Shown: positions 34,614 to 44,487, counted from the first letter of the stretch. The stretch: DNA of 64,000 nt from an uncultured Draconibacterium sp. (GCA_947492175.1 CANLMQ010000005.1:124001-188000), one strand, 5' to 3'. Program-made: numbers and translations. The notes: generated by a model not told the origin, from the sequence alone.

Positions 34614-34781
34614 ATGGAAACAAAAACAGATCAAAATCAGATCATCATTAAGATGAATACTGAGAATGAGAAAAAAATGCTGCCAATGAATTTTATTTTT
34701 ACGCTGGCAGCAGGTGCAATTGCCGGAATGGCAGTTATTTTTACTCTTTTTTGGGGAGTAGAAAAATTACTTGGAATGTAA
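34614..34781 (+). CDS. Small single-pass membrane protein, 55 residues
   Basis: Too short for most gene finders but well supported: an ATG in an AAAGAATGG context, 55 codons, a promoter-like -7 box upstream and a strong terminator 23 bases after the stop. The product starts METKTDQNQIIIKMNTENE, a charged cytoplasmic tail. A hydrophobic helix follows (NFIFTLAAGAIAGMAVIFTL, residues about 26-45), then FWGVEKLLGM. The pattern is of a small inner-membrane protein with a GxxxG-type helix. I know no function. Its isolated position between two terminators indicates its own transcript. Confidence 0.7.
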   Translation: METKTDQNQIIIKMNTENEKKMLPMNFIFTLAAGAIAGMAVIFTLFWGVEKLLGM

Positions 34782-34803
34782 CAACAGAACCATATTTAAT
34801 GGG

Positions 34804-34831
34804 AAAGCCCGCTTAAAGCGGGCTTTTTTTA
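34804..34831. terminator. Bidirectional terminator
   Basis: Stem AAAGCCCGCT / AGCGGGCTTT with a 3-base loop and a T run, between the 55-residue gene and the convergent aldo/keto reductase. Confidence 0.85.
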
Positions 34832-34852
34832 TGCCATTTTTTTATTGGTTCT

Positions 34853-35836
34853 TTACTTCAAAACCTTTTCAATTGCATTTAACTCTTCCTCCGAAAAATC
34901 AACGTTTTTAAGCATCTCAACGTTATCATCCAGTTGTTTTACCGAACTTGCTCCTATTAATACTGAAGTAATTCGTTTATCTCTTAGAATCCACGCCAAT
35001 GCCATTTGTGCCAGAGACTGTCCTCGTTGTTGAGCAATTGAGTTTAATGCAAGAATTTTATCGTGGGCAGAATCTACATGTTCCTTTTTCAGGAAAACTT
35101 CGCGCGTAGCACGCGAACCTTCAGGAATACCTTTCAAATATTTATTGGTTAATAATCCTTGTGCCAATGGTGAAAATGGAATACAACCAATTCCCTCCTC
35201 TTCCAAAACATCCAACAATCCGTCTTCTACCCAACGTTCAAACATCGAGTATTTAGGTTGATGGATCAAACAAGGTGTACCCAGATCTTTTAAAATTCGG
35301 GAAGCTTCCTTCGCCATTTCGGCAGGATAATTGGAAATACCCACATACAAGGCCTTACCCGAACGAACAGCACGATCAAGAGCCATCATGGTTTCCTCAA
35401 GCGGGGTATTCGGATCGGGGCGGTGCGAATAAAAAATATCCACATATTCGAGCCCCATTCTTTTTAAACTCTGATCGAGGCTGGCCAGCAAATTTTTGCG
35501 ACTCCCCCACTCTCCGTATGGCCCGGGCCACATAAGGTAACCTGCTTTCGACGAAATAATCAGTTCATCTCGGTAAGCACTCAGGTCCTGTTTTAATATT
35601 TTCCCAAAATTCTCTTCGGCTGAACCCGGTGGCGGGCCATAATTATTAGCCAAATCGAAATGTGTAATCCCAAGATCGAATGCACGATGTACCATTTCAC
35701 GGCCATTTTCAAACACATCGATTCCACCAAAGTTATGCCACAGCCCAAGGGAAACAGCCGGCAATTTTAATCCCCACTTTCCGCAGCGGTTGTATTTCAT
35801 GGTATCGTATCTTGTGTCAGCTGGTAAATAGGTCAT
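34853..35836 (-). CDS. Aldo/keto reductase, YghZ-like
   Basis: An NADPH-dependent reductase of aldehydes; the E. coli relative YghZ reduces L-glyceraldehyde 3-phosphate and methylglyoxal. The 327-residue protein contains the catalytic tetrad: Asp and Tyr in THFDLANNYGPPPGSAEE, Lys in IISSKAGY, and His in DIFYSHRPDPNTP. The NADP-binding C-terminal segment ITSVLIGASSVKQL is present. The N-terminus (YDTMKYNRCGKWGLKLP) matches YghZ rather than other AKR groups. It is monocistronic. The physiological substrate is not determined. Confidence 0.92.
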   Translation of the reverse strand: MTYLPADTRYDTMKYNRCGKWGLKLPAVSLGLWHNFGGIDVFENGREMVHRAFDLGITHFDLANNYGPPPGSAEENFGKILKQDLSAYRDELIISSKAGYLMWPGPYGEWGSRKNLLASLDQSLKRMGLEYVDIFYSHRPDPNTPLEETMMALDRAVRSGKALYVGISNYPAEMAKEASRILKDLGTPCLIHQPKYSMFERWVEDGLLDVLEEEGIGCIPFSPLAQGLLTNKYLKGIPEGSRATREVFLKKEHVDSAHDKILALNSIAQQRGQSLAQMALAWILRDKRITSVLIGASSVKQLDDNVEMLKNVDFSEEELNAIEKVLK

Positions 35837-35938
35837 AATAAATATTTATTTGTTTACTGTTAAAGTTAAGAAATTTCGTTTGTTCCAATAACACATAACT
35901 TTCCAATCCGATATTTTCACACCTGAAATCCCAAAAGA

Positions 35939-36949
35939 TTATTTGTAAAGTTTTAACTTATCAATCCATTTTTGTTTTTCATCTTCACTCAGAAAACTTG
36001 CTTTAAAAGAGTTTTCGGCCAGGGTAATAATATCGTGTCTAGTTAAATGTAAAGCATTGGCTACAGCTATATAATTTTCATTTAAATATCCGCCAAAGTA
36101 AGCCGGATCGTCGGAGTTAACAGTTGCAAGAATGTTGTTTTCCAACAAAACTTTTAACGGCAAATCTTTCATTTCTTTTACCACTTTCAATTTTAAATTT
36201 GATAGCGGACAAACGGTAAGCGGAATTTGTTTTTGTGCCAGCTCTTTCAACAAAAGTTTATCATCCACCGAACGAACACCGTGGTCAATACGGGCAACAT
36301 GCAGAAGCTTCAGCGCATCCCAAACATTTTGTGCGGGACCTTCTTCTCCGGCGTGAGCTACCACTCGAAATCCCTCCTTACGAACCATACGAAATACATT
36401 TTCAAACTTCGCCGGCGGATGTCCGATTTCAGAAGAATCAAGACCAAAACCAACTAACAATTCGCGGTGTTTCAGCGCTTCATTAAAAGTTCTTATGGCG
36501 TCCTCTTCACTTAAATGACGAAGAAAATTTGGAATTAAACGAGAAGTAATTCCCCATTCCCGATTTGCTTTCTCCGATGCTTTTTGTATACCGGCAACCA
36601 CTGTCTCAAAACTTACTCCCCGCTGTGTATGTGTCTGCGGATCAAAAAAGAGCTCGGTGTGCACCACATTCTCTTCGTGGCATTTTTGCAGGTAAGCATA
36701 AGTCAAATCAAAAAAATCCTGCTCGTATAAAAGCACATTAGCTCCTTCATAATAAATATCCAGAAACTCCTGCAGGTTATTAAAATTATAAGCGTTTTGC
36801 AGCTCTTCAACCGATCTGTATTTTAGTGCGACTGAGTTGCGTGCTGCAATTTTAAAAAGCAACTCCGGTTCAAAACTTCCTTCAATATGAATATGAAGTT
36901 CGGCTTTCGGAATAGCATTTATGAAGTTTCGAAGTGTACTTGTAACCAT
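35939..36949 (-). CDS. ADA-family deaminase, adenine deaminase type
   Basis: A zinc amidohydrolase-fold deaminase of 336 residues. The start at 36949 (MVTSTLRNFINAIPKAELH) is chosen; the open frame extends 60 codons further without family sequence. Zinc ligands appear in ELHIHIEGS (His19, His21), VVAHAGEEG and TVNSDDPAYFGGY. The segments LDSSEIGHPPAKF and RIDHGVRSVDD follow the pattern of Aah1-type adenine deaminases, whereas true adenosine deaminases carry a GDE motif at the first position. It therefore probably makes hypoxanthine from adenine for purine salvage. Automatic annotation would likely call it adenosine deaminase. Confidence 0.85.
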   Translation of the reverse strand: MVTSTLRNFINAIPKAELHIHIEGSFEPELLFKIAARNSVALKYRSVEELQNAYNFNNLQEFLDIYYEGANVLLYEQDFFDLTYAYLQKCHEENVVHTELFFDPQTHTQRGVSFETVVAGIQKASEKANREWGITSRLIPNFLRHLSEEDAIRTFNEALKHRELLVGFGLDSSEIGHPPAKFENVFRMVRKEGFRVVAHAGEEGPAQNVWDALKLLHVARIDHGVRSVDDKLLLKELAQKQIPLTVCPLSNLKLKVVKEMKDLPLKVLLENNILATVNSDDPAYFGGYLNENYIAVANALHLTRHDIITLAENSFKASFLSEDEKQKWIDKLKLYK

Positions 36950-37222
36950 AGATAAATGTTTTGTTAAAAATACTATTTTTGGTTGAAGTCGGCCTGAATA
37001 TTTATCTAAGAAAACACGAATTATACGACAAGGTTCAAACAGAAAGTCGAAATACAAAAACACTCTCCAGCCAGCAGTGCTAACAATTAATGAAAACCTT
37101 AATAGGTATTCTCCAGCCGGAAAAAACAAAGGAAAAATAACCCGCTCATTATATTTCAGTACCTGTACTTTTAGATTATGAAACTTTTTTAACTTAGCAA
37201 CTTATTAAATAAATTAATAACA

Positions 37223-38995
37223 ATGAGACGTCTTCTATATTTTATTTCAGTATTTACAATTGTACTTTTATCTGTATCGTGCAGGCAAGTTTCAAAATAC
37301 GAACAAAAAGGGATTACATTTGATGAACCCCGCGCACCACAACCTGTTTCTCCGGAGCAAAACTGGGAAGCATTGAGCGACAGAATTAATGTAAGCTGGG
37401 CAAGCACCAATACACGCTATCATAAAGAATACATCCCGGAAGTTTCGAATAACAAAGATTTGGTATGTACCGGATGGAAAAATGAACGTGTATATGCTCA
37501 AATGGTTGCATGGTCAAAAGATTCTGTAATAGATCTGTCTGTTAAAGTATCGAATCTTGTATCAGATAAAAATACAATTGAAGCAACTGCAGTAAAAAGT
37601 TATTTTGTAAGAAATGTGCTGTCGGATGAATTTTTAGGTGGGTGTGGTTATAAAACCAAAGCAGATTCTACAGCTCATTTGGTAGCCGATTGTCTTGAAC
37701 AGGTACCAGCATATACCATGCGCGAAAAATCAACACGCGGAATTTGGTTCAGCATTGATATTCCTGAAAATGCTACACCCGGAAGTTACACTGCCAATGT
37801 AGATATTTTAATTAAAGGGAAAAAGGCAGAAACTCTGTCGCTAACAGTTAATGTTCAGGATAAGCTGCTACCCCCTCCTTCCGACTGGAAATTTCACCTG
37901 GATTTGTGGCAAAATCCTTATGCTGTTGCCCGTATTCATAATATTGAATTATGGTCGGATGCACATTTCGAAAAAATGAAACCACTTTATACCCTGCTTG
38001 CCAATGCCGGTCAGAAATGCATTACAACCTCTATTCTGCACAAACCCTGGGGTGGACAAACCTTCGATCATTTTGAATCGATGGTAAAAAGAACCCTGAA
38101 AAAAGACGGTTCGTGGGAATTTGATTATTCAATTTTTGACAAGTGGATAACATTTATGATGGATTTGGGCATTAACAAGCAAATTAATTGTTACACATTA
38201 ATACCCTGGGGCAACCAACTTTATTATTTCGACGAAGAATTAGCAACTGATACATTTATTACTGCTACTGCCAGCACGAAAGAATATGCCGATTACTGGA
38301 TTCCGTTTTTAGAAGATTTTAAAACGCATTTACAGCAAAAAGGATTGTATGACATTACAACAATTGCCATGGACGAGCGCCCGATGGAAGATATGTTAAA
38401 TGCATTAAAACTAATTGATAAACACGCGGGATTAAAAGTTACCTCTGCTGCAAATTATAATCCTGGCATGTCTGGTCAGGTGTACGATCTAAGTGTAGAA
38501 TCGCGCCACATGCTACCGAAAGATGTACTGGAAAAACGACGCTCGAATGGACAAAAAACAACCTTTTATGTATGTTGCAGTGTTCCGTTTCCAAATAACT
38601 TCACTTATTCGCCACCGGCAGAAGCTGTATGGCAAGGCTGGTATGCCTGTGCACAAAATCTGGATGGTTTTTTACGCTGGGCCTACAACTCTTGGGTAGA
38701 AGACCCAATGCATGATACCCGATTCAGAACATGGCCCGCCGGCGATACCTTTTTTGTATATCCTGGCTCAAAATCATCCATTCGTTTTGAAAAACTACGC
38801 GAAGGAATCCAGGATTTTGAAAAACTCCACATACTTATGGAAGAATTAAAAGATTCAGACGATCAGCAAGCTCAGGAAAGCCTTAATCAATTGGAAGAAA
38901 TTTTAAATGAATTCCAGATTTCATCTCTAGAAAACGATGGAGCACTGGATCTGGTTGAAAAAGCAAAAGAGTTACTTAATCAGCTGTCAGAATAG
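37223..38995 (+). CDS. DUF4091 / GH123-like glycoside hydrolase lipoprotein
   Basis: A 590-residue lipoprotein (VLLSVSCRQ, Cys20). After an N-terminal beta-sandwich (residues about 35-215), a barrel begins at LPPPSDWKFHLDLWQNPYAVAR. The GH123 family (exo-beta-N-acetylgalactosaminidase) uses an Asp-Glu pair; here the pair is in IAMDERPMEDM. Further conserved stretches are HKPWGG and the C-terminal GDTFFVYPG followed by SIRFEKLREGIQDFE, the DUF4091 signature. The protein is likely surface or periplasmic. It is a single-gene unit with its own terminator. Activity on GalNAc-containing or other glycans is inferred from the family. Confidence 0.83.
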   Translation: MRRLLYFISVFTIVLLSVSCRQVSKYEQKGITFDEPRAPQPVSPEQNWEALSDRINVSWASTNTRYHKEYIPEVSNNKDLVCTGWKNERVYAQMVAWSKDSVIDLSVKVSNLVSDKNTIEATAVKSYFVRNVLSDEFLGGCGYKTKADSTAHLVADCLEQVPAYTMREKSTRGIWFSIDIPENATPGSYTANVDILIKGKKAETLSLTVNVQDKLLPPPSDWKFHLDLWQNPYAVARIHNIELWSDAHFEKMKPLYTLLANAGQKCITTSILHKPWGGQTFDHFESMVKRTLKKDGSWEFDYSIFDKWITFMMDLGINKQINCYTLIPWGNQLYYFDEELATDTFITATASTKEYADYWIPFLEDFKTHLQQKGLYDITTIAMDERPMEDMLNALKLIDKHAGLKVTSAANYNPGMSGQVYDLSVESRHMLPKDVLEKRRSNGQKTTFYVCCSVPFPNNFTYSPPAEAVWQGWYACAQNLDGFLRWAYNSWVEDPMHDTRFRTWPAGDTFFVYPGSKSSIRFEKLREGIQDFEKLHILMEELKDSDDQQAQESLNQLEEILNEFQISSLENDGALDLVEKAKELLNQLSE

Positions 38996-39019
38996 AAATA
39001 TAAAATGATATAAAAAAGG

Positions 39020-39057
39020 AATCCGTCACTTCTCATTAAAGTGACGGATTTCTTTTT
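39020..39057 (+). terminator. Intrinsic terminator
   Basis: Twelve-bp stem AATCCGTCACTT / AAGTGACGGATT with a 7-base loop and a T-rich tail, 25 bases after the DUF4091 gene. Confidence 0.85.
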
Positions 39058-39108
39058 CTACCCAATTTGGGATTGATTTATTTTTATTAATAACCTTATT
39101 CCGATAAA

Positions 39109-40104
39109 CTAATCTTTTTGCATCGCATCGTCAAAAGCAACATTCGACGGAGCAAAATCGATATTTTTTACAAATGCACAAGCCTCGGTTGCCCCAGCTT
39201 CGCGATCCATTCCACTATCTTCCCATTCAACAGAAAGTGGCCCGTTGTAGTTAATATCGTTTAATGCACGAATAATATTCTCAAAATTAATTTTGCCGCG
39301 CCCTAAACTTCTGAAATTCCAATAGCGACGATTATCTCCAAATTCCATGTGCCCGCCAAAAACACCAACTCCCATCGGGGTATCACTCCAGTATGCATCT
39401 TTCATATGAACATGAAATATCCTATCTGCAAATTCATAAATAAAACGGACATAATCTACATGCTGATACCCAAAATGACTCGGATCGAAATTAAAACCAA
39501 AAGCCGGATGATTATCTAACGCTTTTAAAGCCAAATGCGCCGTGTGAATATCGAAAGCAATCTCTGTTGGATGTGCTTCCAGTGCAAATTTAATCCCCAA
39601 ACTCTGGTATTCGTCCAAAACAGGCTTCCAGCGTTTTGCAAACTCTGCATAACCTTCTTCAATCATTTCGGCTGATACCGGAGGAAAAGAATAAAGCAAG
39701 TGCCAGATCGGGCTTCCTGTAAATCCGTTTACCACCTTAATTCCCAATCGTTTTGCAACCTCTGCAGTTTTTACCATTTCTTCAGCAGCACGCCGGCGCA
39801 CACCTTCAGGATCGCCATCACCCCAAACATGTGGACTGGCAATACTTTTATGACGTTGATCGATGGGATCACAAACACACTGTCCGTCGAGATGAGTTGA
39901 AATGGAAAATAATTGCAGGTTGTATTTTTCTAAAAGTGCTTTTCTGTCGTCGCAATAGGCCTGGTCTGCTTTTGCCACTTCCATGTGGTCACCCCAGGTA
40001 CAAAGTTCTAAACCATCGTAACCAAAACTTTTGGATTTCTGACAAATGGTTTCAATGGGCAGATCCGCCCACTGTCCCGTAAAAAGTGTTACTGGTCTTG
40101 TCAT
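39109..40104 (-). CDS. Sugar phosphate isomerase/epimerase (AP endonuclease family 2 fold)
   Basis: A TIM-barrel protein of the xylose isomerase-like group. The ATG at 40104 (MTRPVTLFTGQWADLPIE) gives 331 residues; the frame to 40191 runs into the upstream gene. Metal ligands are expected in FALEAHPTEIAFD (Glu), FNFDPSHFGYQ (Asp, His), FHVHMKDAYW (His) and LSVEWEDSGMD (Glu). It follows the Gfo/Idh/MocA gene by 70 bases on the same strand, a pairing typical of oxidised-sugar or inositol-type catabolic modules. The exact substrate is unknown. Confidence 0.88.
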   Translation of the reverse strand: MTRPVTLFTGQWADLPIETICQKSKSFGYDGLELCTWGDHMEVAKADQAYCDDRKALLEKYNLQLFSISTHLDGQCVCDPIDQRHKSIASPHVWGDGDPEGVRRRAAEEMVKTAEVAKRLGIKVVNGFTGSPIWHLLYSFPPVSAEMIEEGYAEFAKRWKPVLDEYQSLGIKFALEAHPTEIAFDIHTAHLALKALDNHPAFGFNFDPSHFGYQHVDYVRFIYEFADRIFHVHMKDAYWSDTPMGVGVFGGHMEFGDNRRYWNFRSLGRGKINFENIIRALNDINYNGPLSVEWEDSGMDREAGATEACAFVKNIDFAPSNVAFDDAMQKD

Positions 40105-40174
40105 ATTTGATTTTTTTATATTCAAGTTTGGAATACTGAGCAAGCGGCTCCAAAACCAACCTGCACAAACTATT

Positions 40175-41344
40175 CTATATCTCTTCGCCAAATTTTACCC
40201 ATTTTACTTCATCATTGTAACCGGCGCTAACAACAGTGTCGATAAACTGCATACCACGAATTCCGTCTTCTACACCGGGGAAATCCAGCATTTCAGGAGT
40301 CGGTTCCTCGCCATTTGCTTTTGCACGAACAGTAAGCGCAAAATTTCTGTATATATTGGCAAATGCTTCCAGATAACCTTCAGGATGCCCTCCCGGAGTT
40401 CTTGTATTATGTGCAGCAATGGCAGTATCCATACTGGTTCCAACCCGAAGTACCTGCATAGGTTGATCCACCCATTTTACCTTTAACGTATTGGGTTCCA
40501 TCTGTTCCCAGTCGATACCTCCTTTTTCGCCATACACGCGAATGCGAATTGCATTTTCTTCGCCAGCAGCAATTTGTGTTGCCATTAATACTCCCTGGGC
40601 TCCGTTTTCGAAACGTAAAAAAGCTGCGCCATCATCGTCGAGTAAGCGATTTGGAACCAGTACATTTAAATCAGCACAAATTTCGGTAACTTTTAATCCC
40701 ATAATGTACTCTGCCAAATGATGTGCATGTGTACCAATATCGCCCATACAACCAGCTTTTCCCGAACGTTTGGGATCGGTACGCCAGCTGGCCTGTGCAT
40801 TTCCGGTATCTTCTACTTTCGACGAAAGCCAGCCCTGTGGATATTCAACAAAAACTTTCCTAATTTTTCCTAATCTGCCTTCAGCAACCATTTGTTTTGC
40901 CTGCTTTACAGCCGGGTAACCGGAGTAGGTATGGGTTAAAGCAAATGTTAAACCGGTTTCATTAATTTTCTCTTTTAATTGAAGGGCTTCATTCAAGGTA
41001 AAAGTTATAGGTTTATCCAGCACAACATTAAAACCATTATCGAGCGCCATCATTGCCGGAGCAAAATGCACAAAATTCGGCGTTACAATCGATACAAAAT
41101 CCATGCGTTCACCTTCAGGAAGTTTTGCTTCTTTTTCAAACATTTCCTGGTACGTTTCATACACGCGTTGTTCCGGCAGAAAATATTGTTTCCCCGATTC
41201 TTTCGAAATTTCAGGATTCACACTAAAACAGCCACAAACTAATTCAATCTGATTGTCCATTAAAGCTGCAAGGCGATGTATTGCCCCAATGAATGCGTCA
41301 GTTCCTCCACCAACCATTCCCATACGAAGTTTTCGATTCATCAT
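40175..41344 (-). CDS. Gfo/Idh/MocA family NAD(P)-dependent oxidoreductase
   Basis: A sugar dehydrogenase-type enzyme of 389 residues. The Rossmann motif is at the N-terminus (LRMGMVGGGTDAFIGAIHR). The conserved catalytic Lys segment is NVVLDKPITFTLNEAL (DKP in place of the usual EKP), and GCMGDIGTHAHHLAEYI carries the catalytic-type Asp and His. No signal peptide is present, so it is cytoplasmic. The gene leads a two-gene unit with the isomerase/epimerase. An alternative start one codon later is possible because the sequence begins MMNRK. Substrate remains open. Confidence 0.92.
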   Translation of the reverse strand: MMNRKLRMGMVGGGTDAFIGAIHRLAALMDNQIELVCGCFSVNPEISKESGKQYFLPEQRVYETYQEMFEKEAKLPEGERMDFVSIVTPNFVHFAPAMMALDNGFNVVLDKPITFTLNEALQLKEKINETGLTFALTHTYSGYPAVKQAKQMVAEGRLGKIRKVFVEYPQGWLSSKVEDTGNAQASWRTDPKRSGKAGCMGDIGTHAHHLAEYIMGLKVTEICADLNVLVPNRLLDDDGAAFLRFENGAQGVLMATQIAAGEENAIRIRVYGEKGGIDWEQMEPNTLKVKWVDQPMQVLRVGTSMDTAIAAHNTRTPGGHPEGYLEAFANIYRNFALTVRAKANGEEPTPEMLDFPGVEDGIRGMQFIDTVVSAGYNDEVKWVKFGEEI

Positions 41345-41502
41345 TTAATTACGTTTTAGTTGATTCAAGTTGTTAAAATTAGCAACTCTTTTTTTAGGAA
41401 GCAACAAAATCACTCCTTTCAATTCTGATACGTTCTATTCTGCTCTTACAAATACCATGTACCGGACTTTCGAGTGATTTTAACTTCAATAAACGGAACA
41501 AA

Positions 41503-43887
41503 TTAAAACTCTACTATTATTCCAAGGGTAGGTAAAATAGTTCCGCTGTTACTTTTAATTTCATTTAATACATAGCGTGTTCCGTTGTCGGTAAAAAGAA
41601 AGTTACCAGCGGCATCTTCAGCACGTACAACAATATCGGGTTGCTGAGCCTGAAAATTATAAAGGTTTTGAATGTCGAGGTAAAATTTGGCAGTAACTTT
41701 TTCCAGGTAATACGATTTATCAATACGCAAATCAAGCTGGTGAAACGGATCAAACCGAAGGGTATTTAATTTTGAATAGTCAAGATACGGGCCTCCCTTC
41801 AAATTCCAGGCTTCCACCAAAGAAGATTTCTCCAAATCCCAGGGAGTATATGGCAATCCTCCCACAAAACGCCAGCGTACCCCAACACGCCAATTTCGTT
41901 TCAAATCTTTGGTTGAAGTTAAAGTAAGAAGATGTTTGGAGTCCCAACTTGAAGCAATATAATCTCCGCTTCCGTTTTTAAACTCGCTTCGTACCAATGT
42001 GTATGAAAGATTAAGATTAAACCCATTGCTTGAATTTATTCGGGATTGAAACTCTGCTCCATAAGCTCTTCCCTCCGATGCAGATACAACCTCTTCGTCG
42101 CCAATAACTCCATAATCGGCCCCTTTATTTGCCAAACTAATTTGATTATTTACCGAAAACGGATAATTGGAATAGCCTTTCCAAAAAGCTTCAGCAGTAA
42201 ATTGCACTTCAGATTCTGGCCGATATTCAACACCTCCAATCAAATGATCAACTGCAATATATTTCAGTTTATTAGCTTTATTTACAAATACATTGTTTTC
42301 TTTATATCCAAGCGTGGTATAAGCCGGCAACTGATAATATCGCCCTGTGTTAAAATTCAAACTCCATTTATTTGTTAAATTATACGATGCCGAAAAACGC
42401 GGAGAAACCTGTTCCAACAAATTATTCATACTTGCCGAATAGTTATTTGCATCGGTACGCACCCCAAAAGAAAGTGCCAATCGCTCTTGCAGTACGATTT
42501 TGCTTATTTGTGCAAACAAACTGTATTTTACCAAATTTAAATTTGTAGTATAGCTAATATTTAAAAGATCTTCATCATAATACCTGCGTTGTTCTGTACT
42601 GTTTTTATACCTCACAAAATCAAACCCGGCTCCAAAATTCAGTTTAACTCCATTAATTCGAGAAGTATTTTCAAAACGCAACTTGTTTTCTATTTCTTCC
42701 GATGTATAGTCCAGTATTTTGTTGTCTTCCGAACTATCATCATTTTCGCTGTATTTATAGGCTCCGTTATTTAAATGACTTCTACTTGCAACAAAAGTTT
42801 GGTAACTGTTTTCTCGAAAGTGTTTATAAACGGCTCCCAATGTATAATTCCACTGTTCGTTTACCGGAAGTTCGCTTAAAATGTATTTCTGTTCATCGTC
42901 CGGATTTTCAATATCTTTGTTTAATTCAAAAATATCATTCGCTCCCAAACCTATAATTGTCAGTTCATTCTTTTCGTTAAACCGTGTGCGGGTTTTAAAC
43001 TGCATATCAGTAAAATTTGGCAAAAAAGGAAGTTCGAGTACACTAAATAAAAACTGCAGATAAGATTGCCGGACTGAAAATACAAAGTTGGTTCTTTTAC
43101 CAACCGGCCCGTCTAAGGTTGCCGCAATTTCGGAAGCCCCCAATGTTCCCTGAAACTTTATCTTTTCTTCATTTCCATCTATCTGGCTGAATTCCATAAC
43201 ACCGCTCAAAGCATTACCACGACTGGCAGGAAAAGCTCCGGAGTAAAAATTTACTTCCCGAATAAAATCGGCATTTAAAACACCAACAGGCCCACCTGAA
43301 GCCCCCTGTGTTGCAAAATGATTGATAAACGGAACTTCAATACCATCAAGATAAAACCGGCTTTCGGACGGACCGCCACCACGAATAATAATATCGTTAC
43401 GGTAGGCTGGTGTGGATTGCACACCCGGAAACGATTGTATCACTTTTGAAATATCGCGATTTGCACCGGGGGCTTTTTCTATCTCCCCAATCCCAATTGT
43501 ACGTAACGAAAGAGGACTTTCTACTGTTGTACGAAAAGGAGATGCTGTTACTGTAACTTCCTCAATTTCAGATTCTGATTTTTCCAACCTTATTTCAATA
43601 AAGGCAGTATTTGCATTGCTTACCTCAAATTCGGCCGAACTATATTTTTTATAACCAACAAAACTGGCCTCTACCCGAATATAACCGGGATTCAGATTAT
43701 CGAACTTAAAATGTCCGCTTTCATCGGTAATGGTTCCAATTCCTGTTCCGCTTACCACAACATTTACAAAAGGTAATGGCTTATTATTAGTGGCATCTTC
43801 TACCTTTCCGCTTAAAGTTGCTTTTTGTGCAACAAGCATAAAAGGCGTCATTGAAAAAATTAGAAACGTACAAATTATCCTGATCAT
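41503..43887 (-). CDS. TonB-dependent receptor with carboxypeptidase-regulatory domain
   Basis: An outer-membrane active transporter (794 residues) that is not SusC-type and has no SusD partner. The start at 43887 (MIRIICTFLIFSMTPFMLVAQ) supplies a signal peptide; the frame to 43956 is rejected. The CarboxypepD_reg-like domain covers residues about 24-105 (LSGKVEDATNNKPLPFVNVVV). The plug follows (VTASPFRTTVESPLSLRTI, FPGVQSTPAYRNDIIIRGG). The barrel ends PTLGIIVEF. It is divergent from dtd with 108 bases between starts. Substrate unknown; no iron, vitamin or glycan gene adjoins it. Confidence 0.92.
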   Translation of the reverse strand: MIRIICTFLIFSMTPFMLVAQKATLSGKVEDATNNKPLPFVNVVVSGTGIGTITDESGHFKFDNLNPGYIRVEASFVGYKKYSSAEFEVSNANTAFIEIRLEKSESEIEEVTVTASPFRTTVESPLSLRTIGIGEIEKAPGANRDISKVIQSFPGVQSTPAYRNDIIIRGGGPSESRFYLDGIEVPFINHFATQGASGGPVGVLNADFIREVNFYSGAFPASRGNALSGVMEFSQIDGNEEKIKFQGTLGASEIAATLDGPVGKRTNFVFSVRQSYLQFLFSVLELPFLPNFTDMQFKTRTRFNEKNELTIIGLGANDIFELNKDIENPDDEQKYILSELPVNEQWNYTLGAVYKHFRENSYQTFVASRSHLNNGAYKYSENDDSSEDNKILDYTSEEIENKLRFENTSRINGVKLNFGAGFDFVRYKNSTEQRRYYDEDLLNISYTTNLNLVKYSLFAQISKIVLQERLALSFGVRTDANNYSASMNNLLEQVSPRFSASYNLTNKWSLNFNTGRYYQLPAYTTLGYKENNVFVNKANKLKYIAVDHLIGGVEYRPESEVQFTAEAFWKGYSNYPFSVNNQISLANKGADYGVIGDEEVVSASEGRAYGAEFQSRINSSNGFNLNLSYTLVRSEFKNGSGDYIASSWDSKHLLTLTSTKDLKRNWRVGVRWRFVGGLPYTPWDLEKSSLVEAWNLKGGPYLDYSKLNTLRFDPFHQLDLRIDKSYYLEKVTAKFYLDIQNLYNFQAQQPDIVVRAEDAAGNFLFTDNGTRYVLNEIKSNSGTILPTLGIIVEF

Positions 43888-43995
43888 AGCATCATTTTGT
43901 TTAACCACATCAAATATAAAGCTAAACAAAACCAAAAGGTAAAAGTTGATAAACAAATTCGTTTTTTTATATTAGCCAGAGATAAAGTAATTATT

Positions 43996-44451
43996 ATGCG
44001 TGTAGTAATTCAAAAAGTTAAAGAAGCCTCGGTAACAGTTGAGGATAAAAAAATATCAGAAATTAGTAAGGGACTGCTGGTTTTGGTTGGTATTGAAAAC
44101 AGCGACACTCTTGAAGACATTGATTATCTGGTAAAAAAAACAACACAACTCCGTGTATTTGATGATGAAAACGGAGTAATGAATCTTTCGGTAAAAGATG
44201 TTGCTGGCGATATTATTGTAGTAAGCCAGTTTACCTTGCAAGCCAATACAAAAAAAGGCAACCGTCCTTCGTATATTCGTGCTGCACGTCCGGATTTTTC
44301 GGTTCCGATGTATGAAAAATTTGTTGAACAAATGGAACTGGCCATGAATAAAAAAGTGGGAACCGGGCAATTTGGAGCAATGATGAATGTTACATTGATA
44401 AACGATGGACCTGTAACTATAATTATTGACTCGAAACAGAAAGATTTTTAA
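43996..44451 (+). CDS. dtd: D-aminoacyl-tRNA deacylase
   Basis: Removes D-amino acids from mischarged tRNA. The ATG at 43996 (MRVVIQKVKEASVTVE) gives 151 residues, the standard length; the longer frame to 43897 is spurious. Family motifs are VSQFTLQANTKKGNRPSY (with the SQFTL catalytic region) and the C-terminal NDGPVTIIID. The cross-subunit GP motif is present as NDGPV. It is the first gene of a tight plus-strand group with the MazG-like gene (36 bases downstream) and the YhcH-like gene. Confidence 0.95.
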   Translation: MRVVIQKVKEASVTVEDKKISEISKGLLVLVGIENSDTLEDIDYLVKKTTQLRVFDDENGVMNLSVKDVAGDIIVVSQFTLQANTKKGNRPSYIRAARPDFSVPMYEKFVEQMELAMNKKVGTGQFGAMMNVTLINDGPVTIIIDSKQKDF

Positions 44452-44487
44452 CTCAGAATTCCCTGTTAAGAATAAACAAAGTTGCTT

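Noticed and set aside
36950..37129. N-terminal extension of the deaminase frame
   Set aside because: The catalytic fold starts a few residues after the ATG at 36949; the extra 60 codons are cysteine- and arginine-rich and unlike the family.
43897..43995. Upstream extension of dtd
   Set aside because: The Dtd fold begins at MRVVIQKV (43996) and the extension overlaps the divergent receptor gene start.
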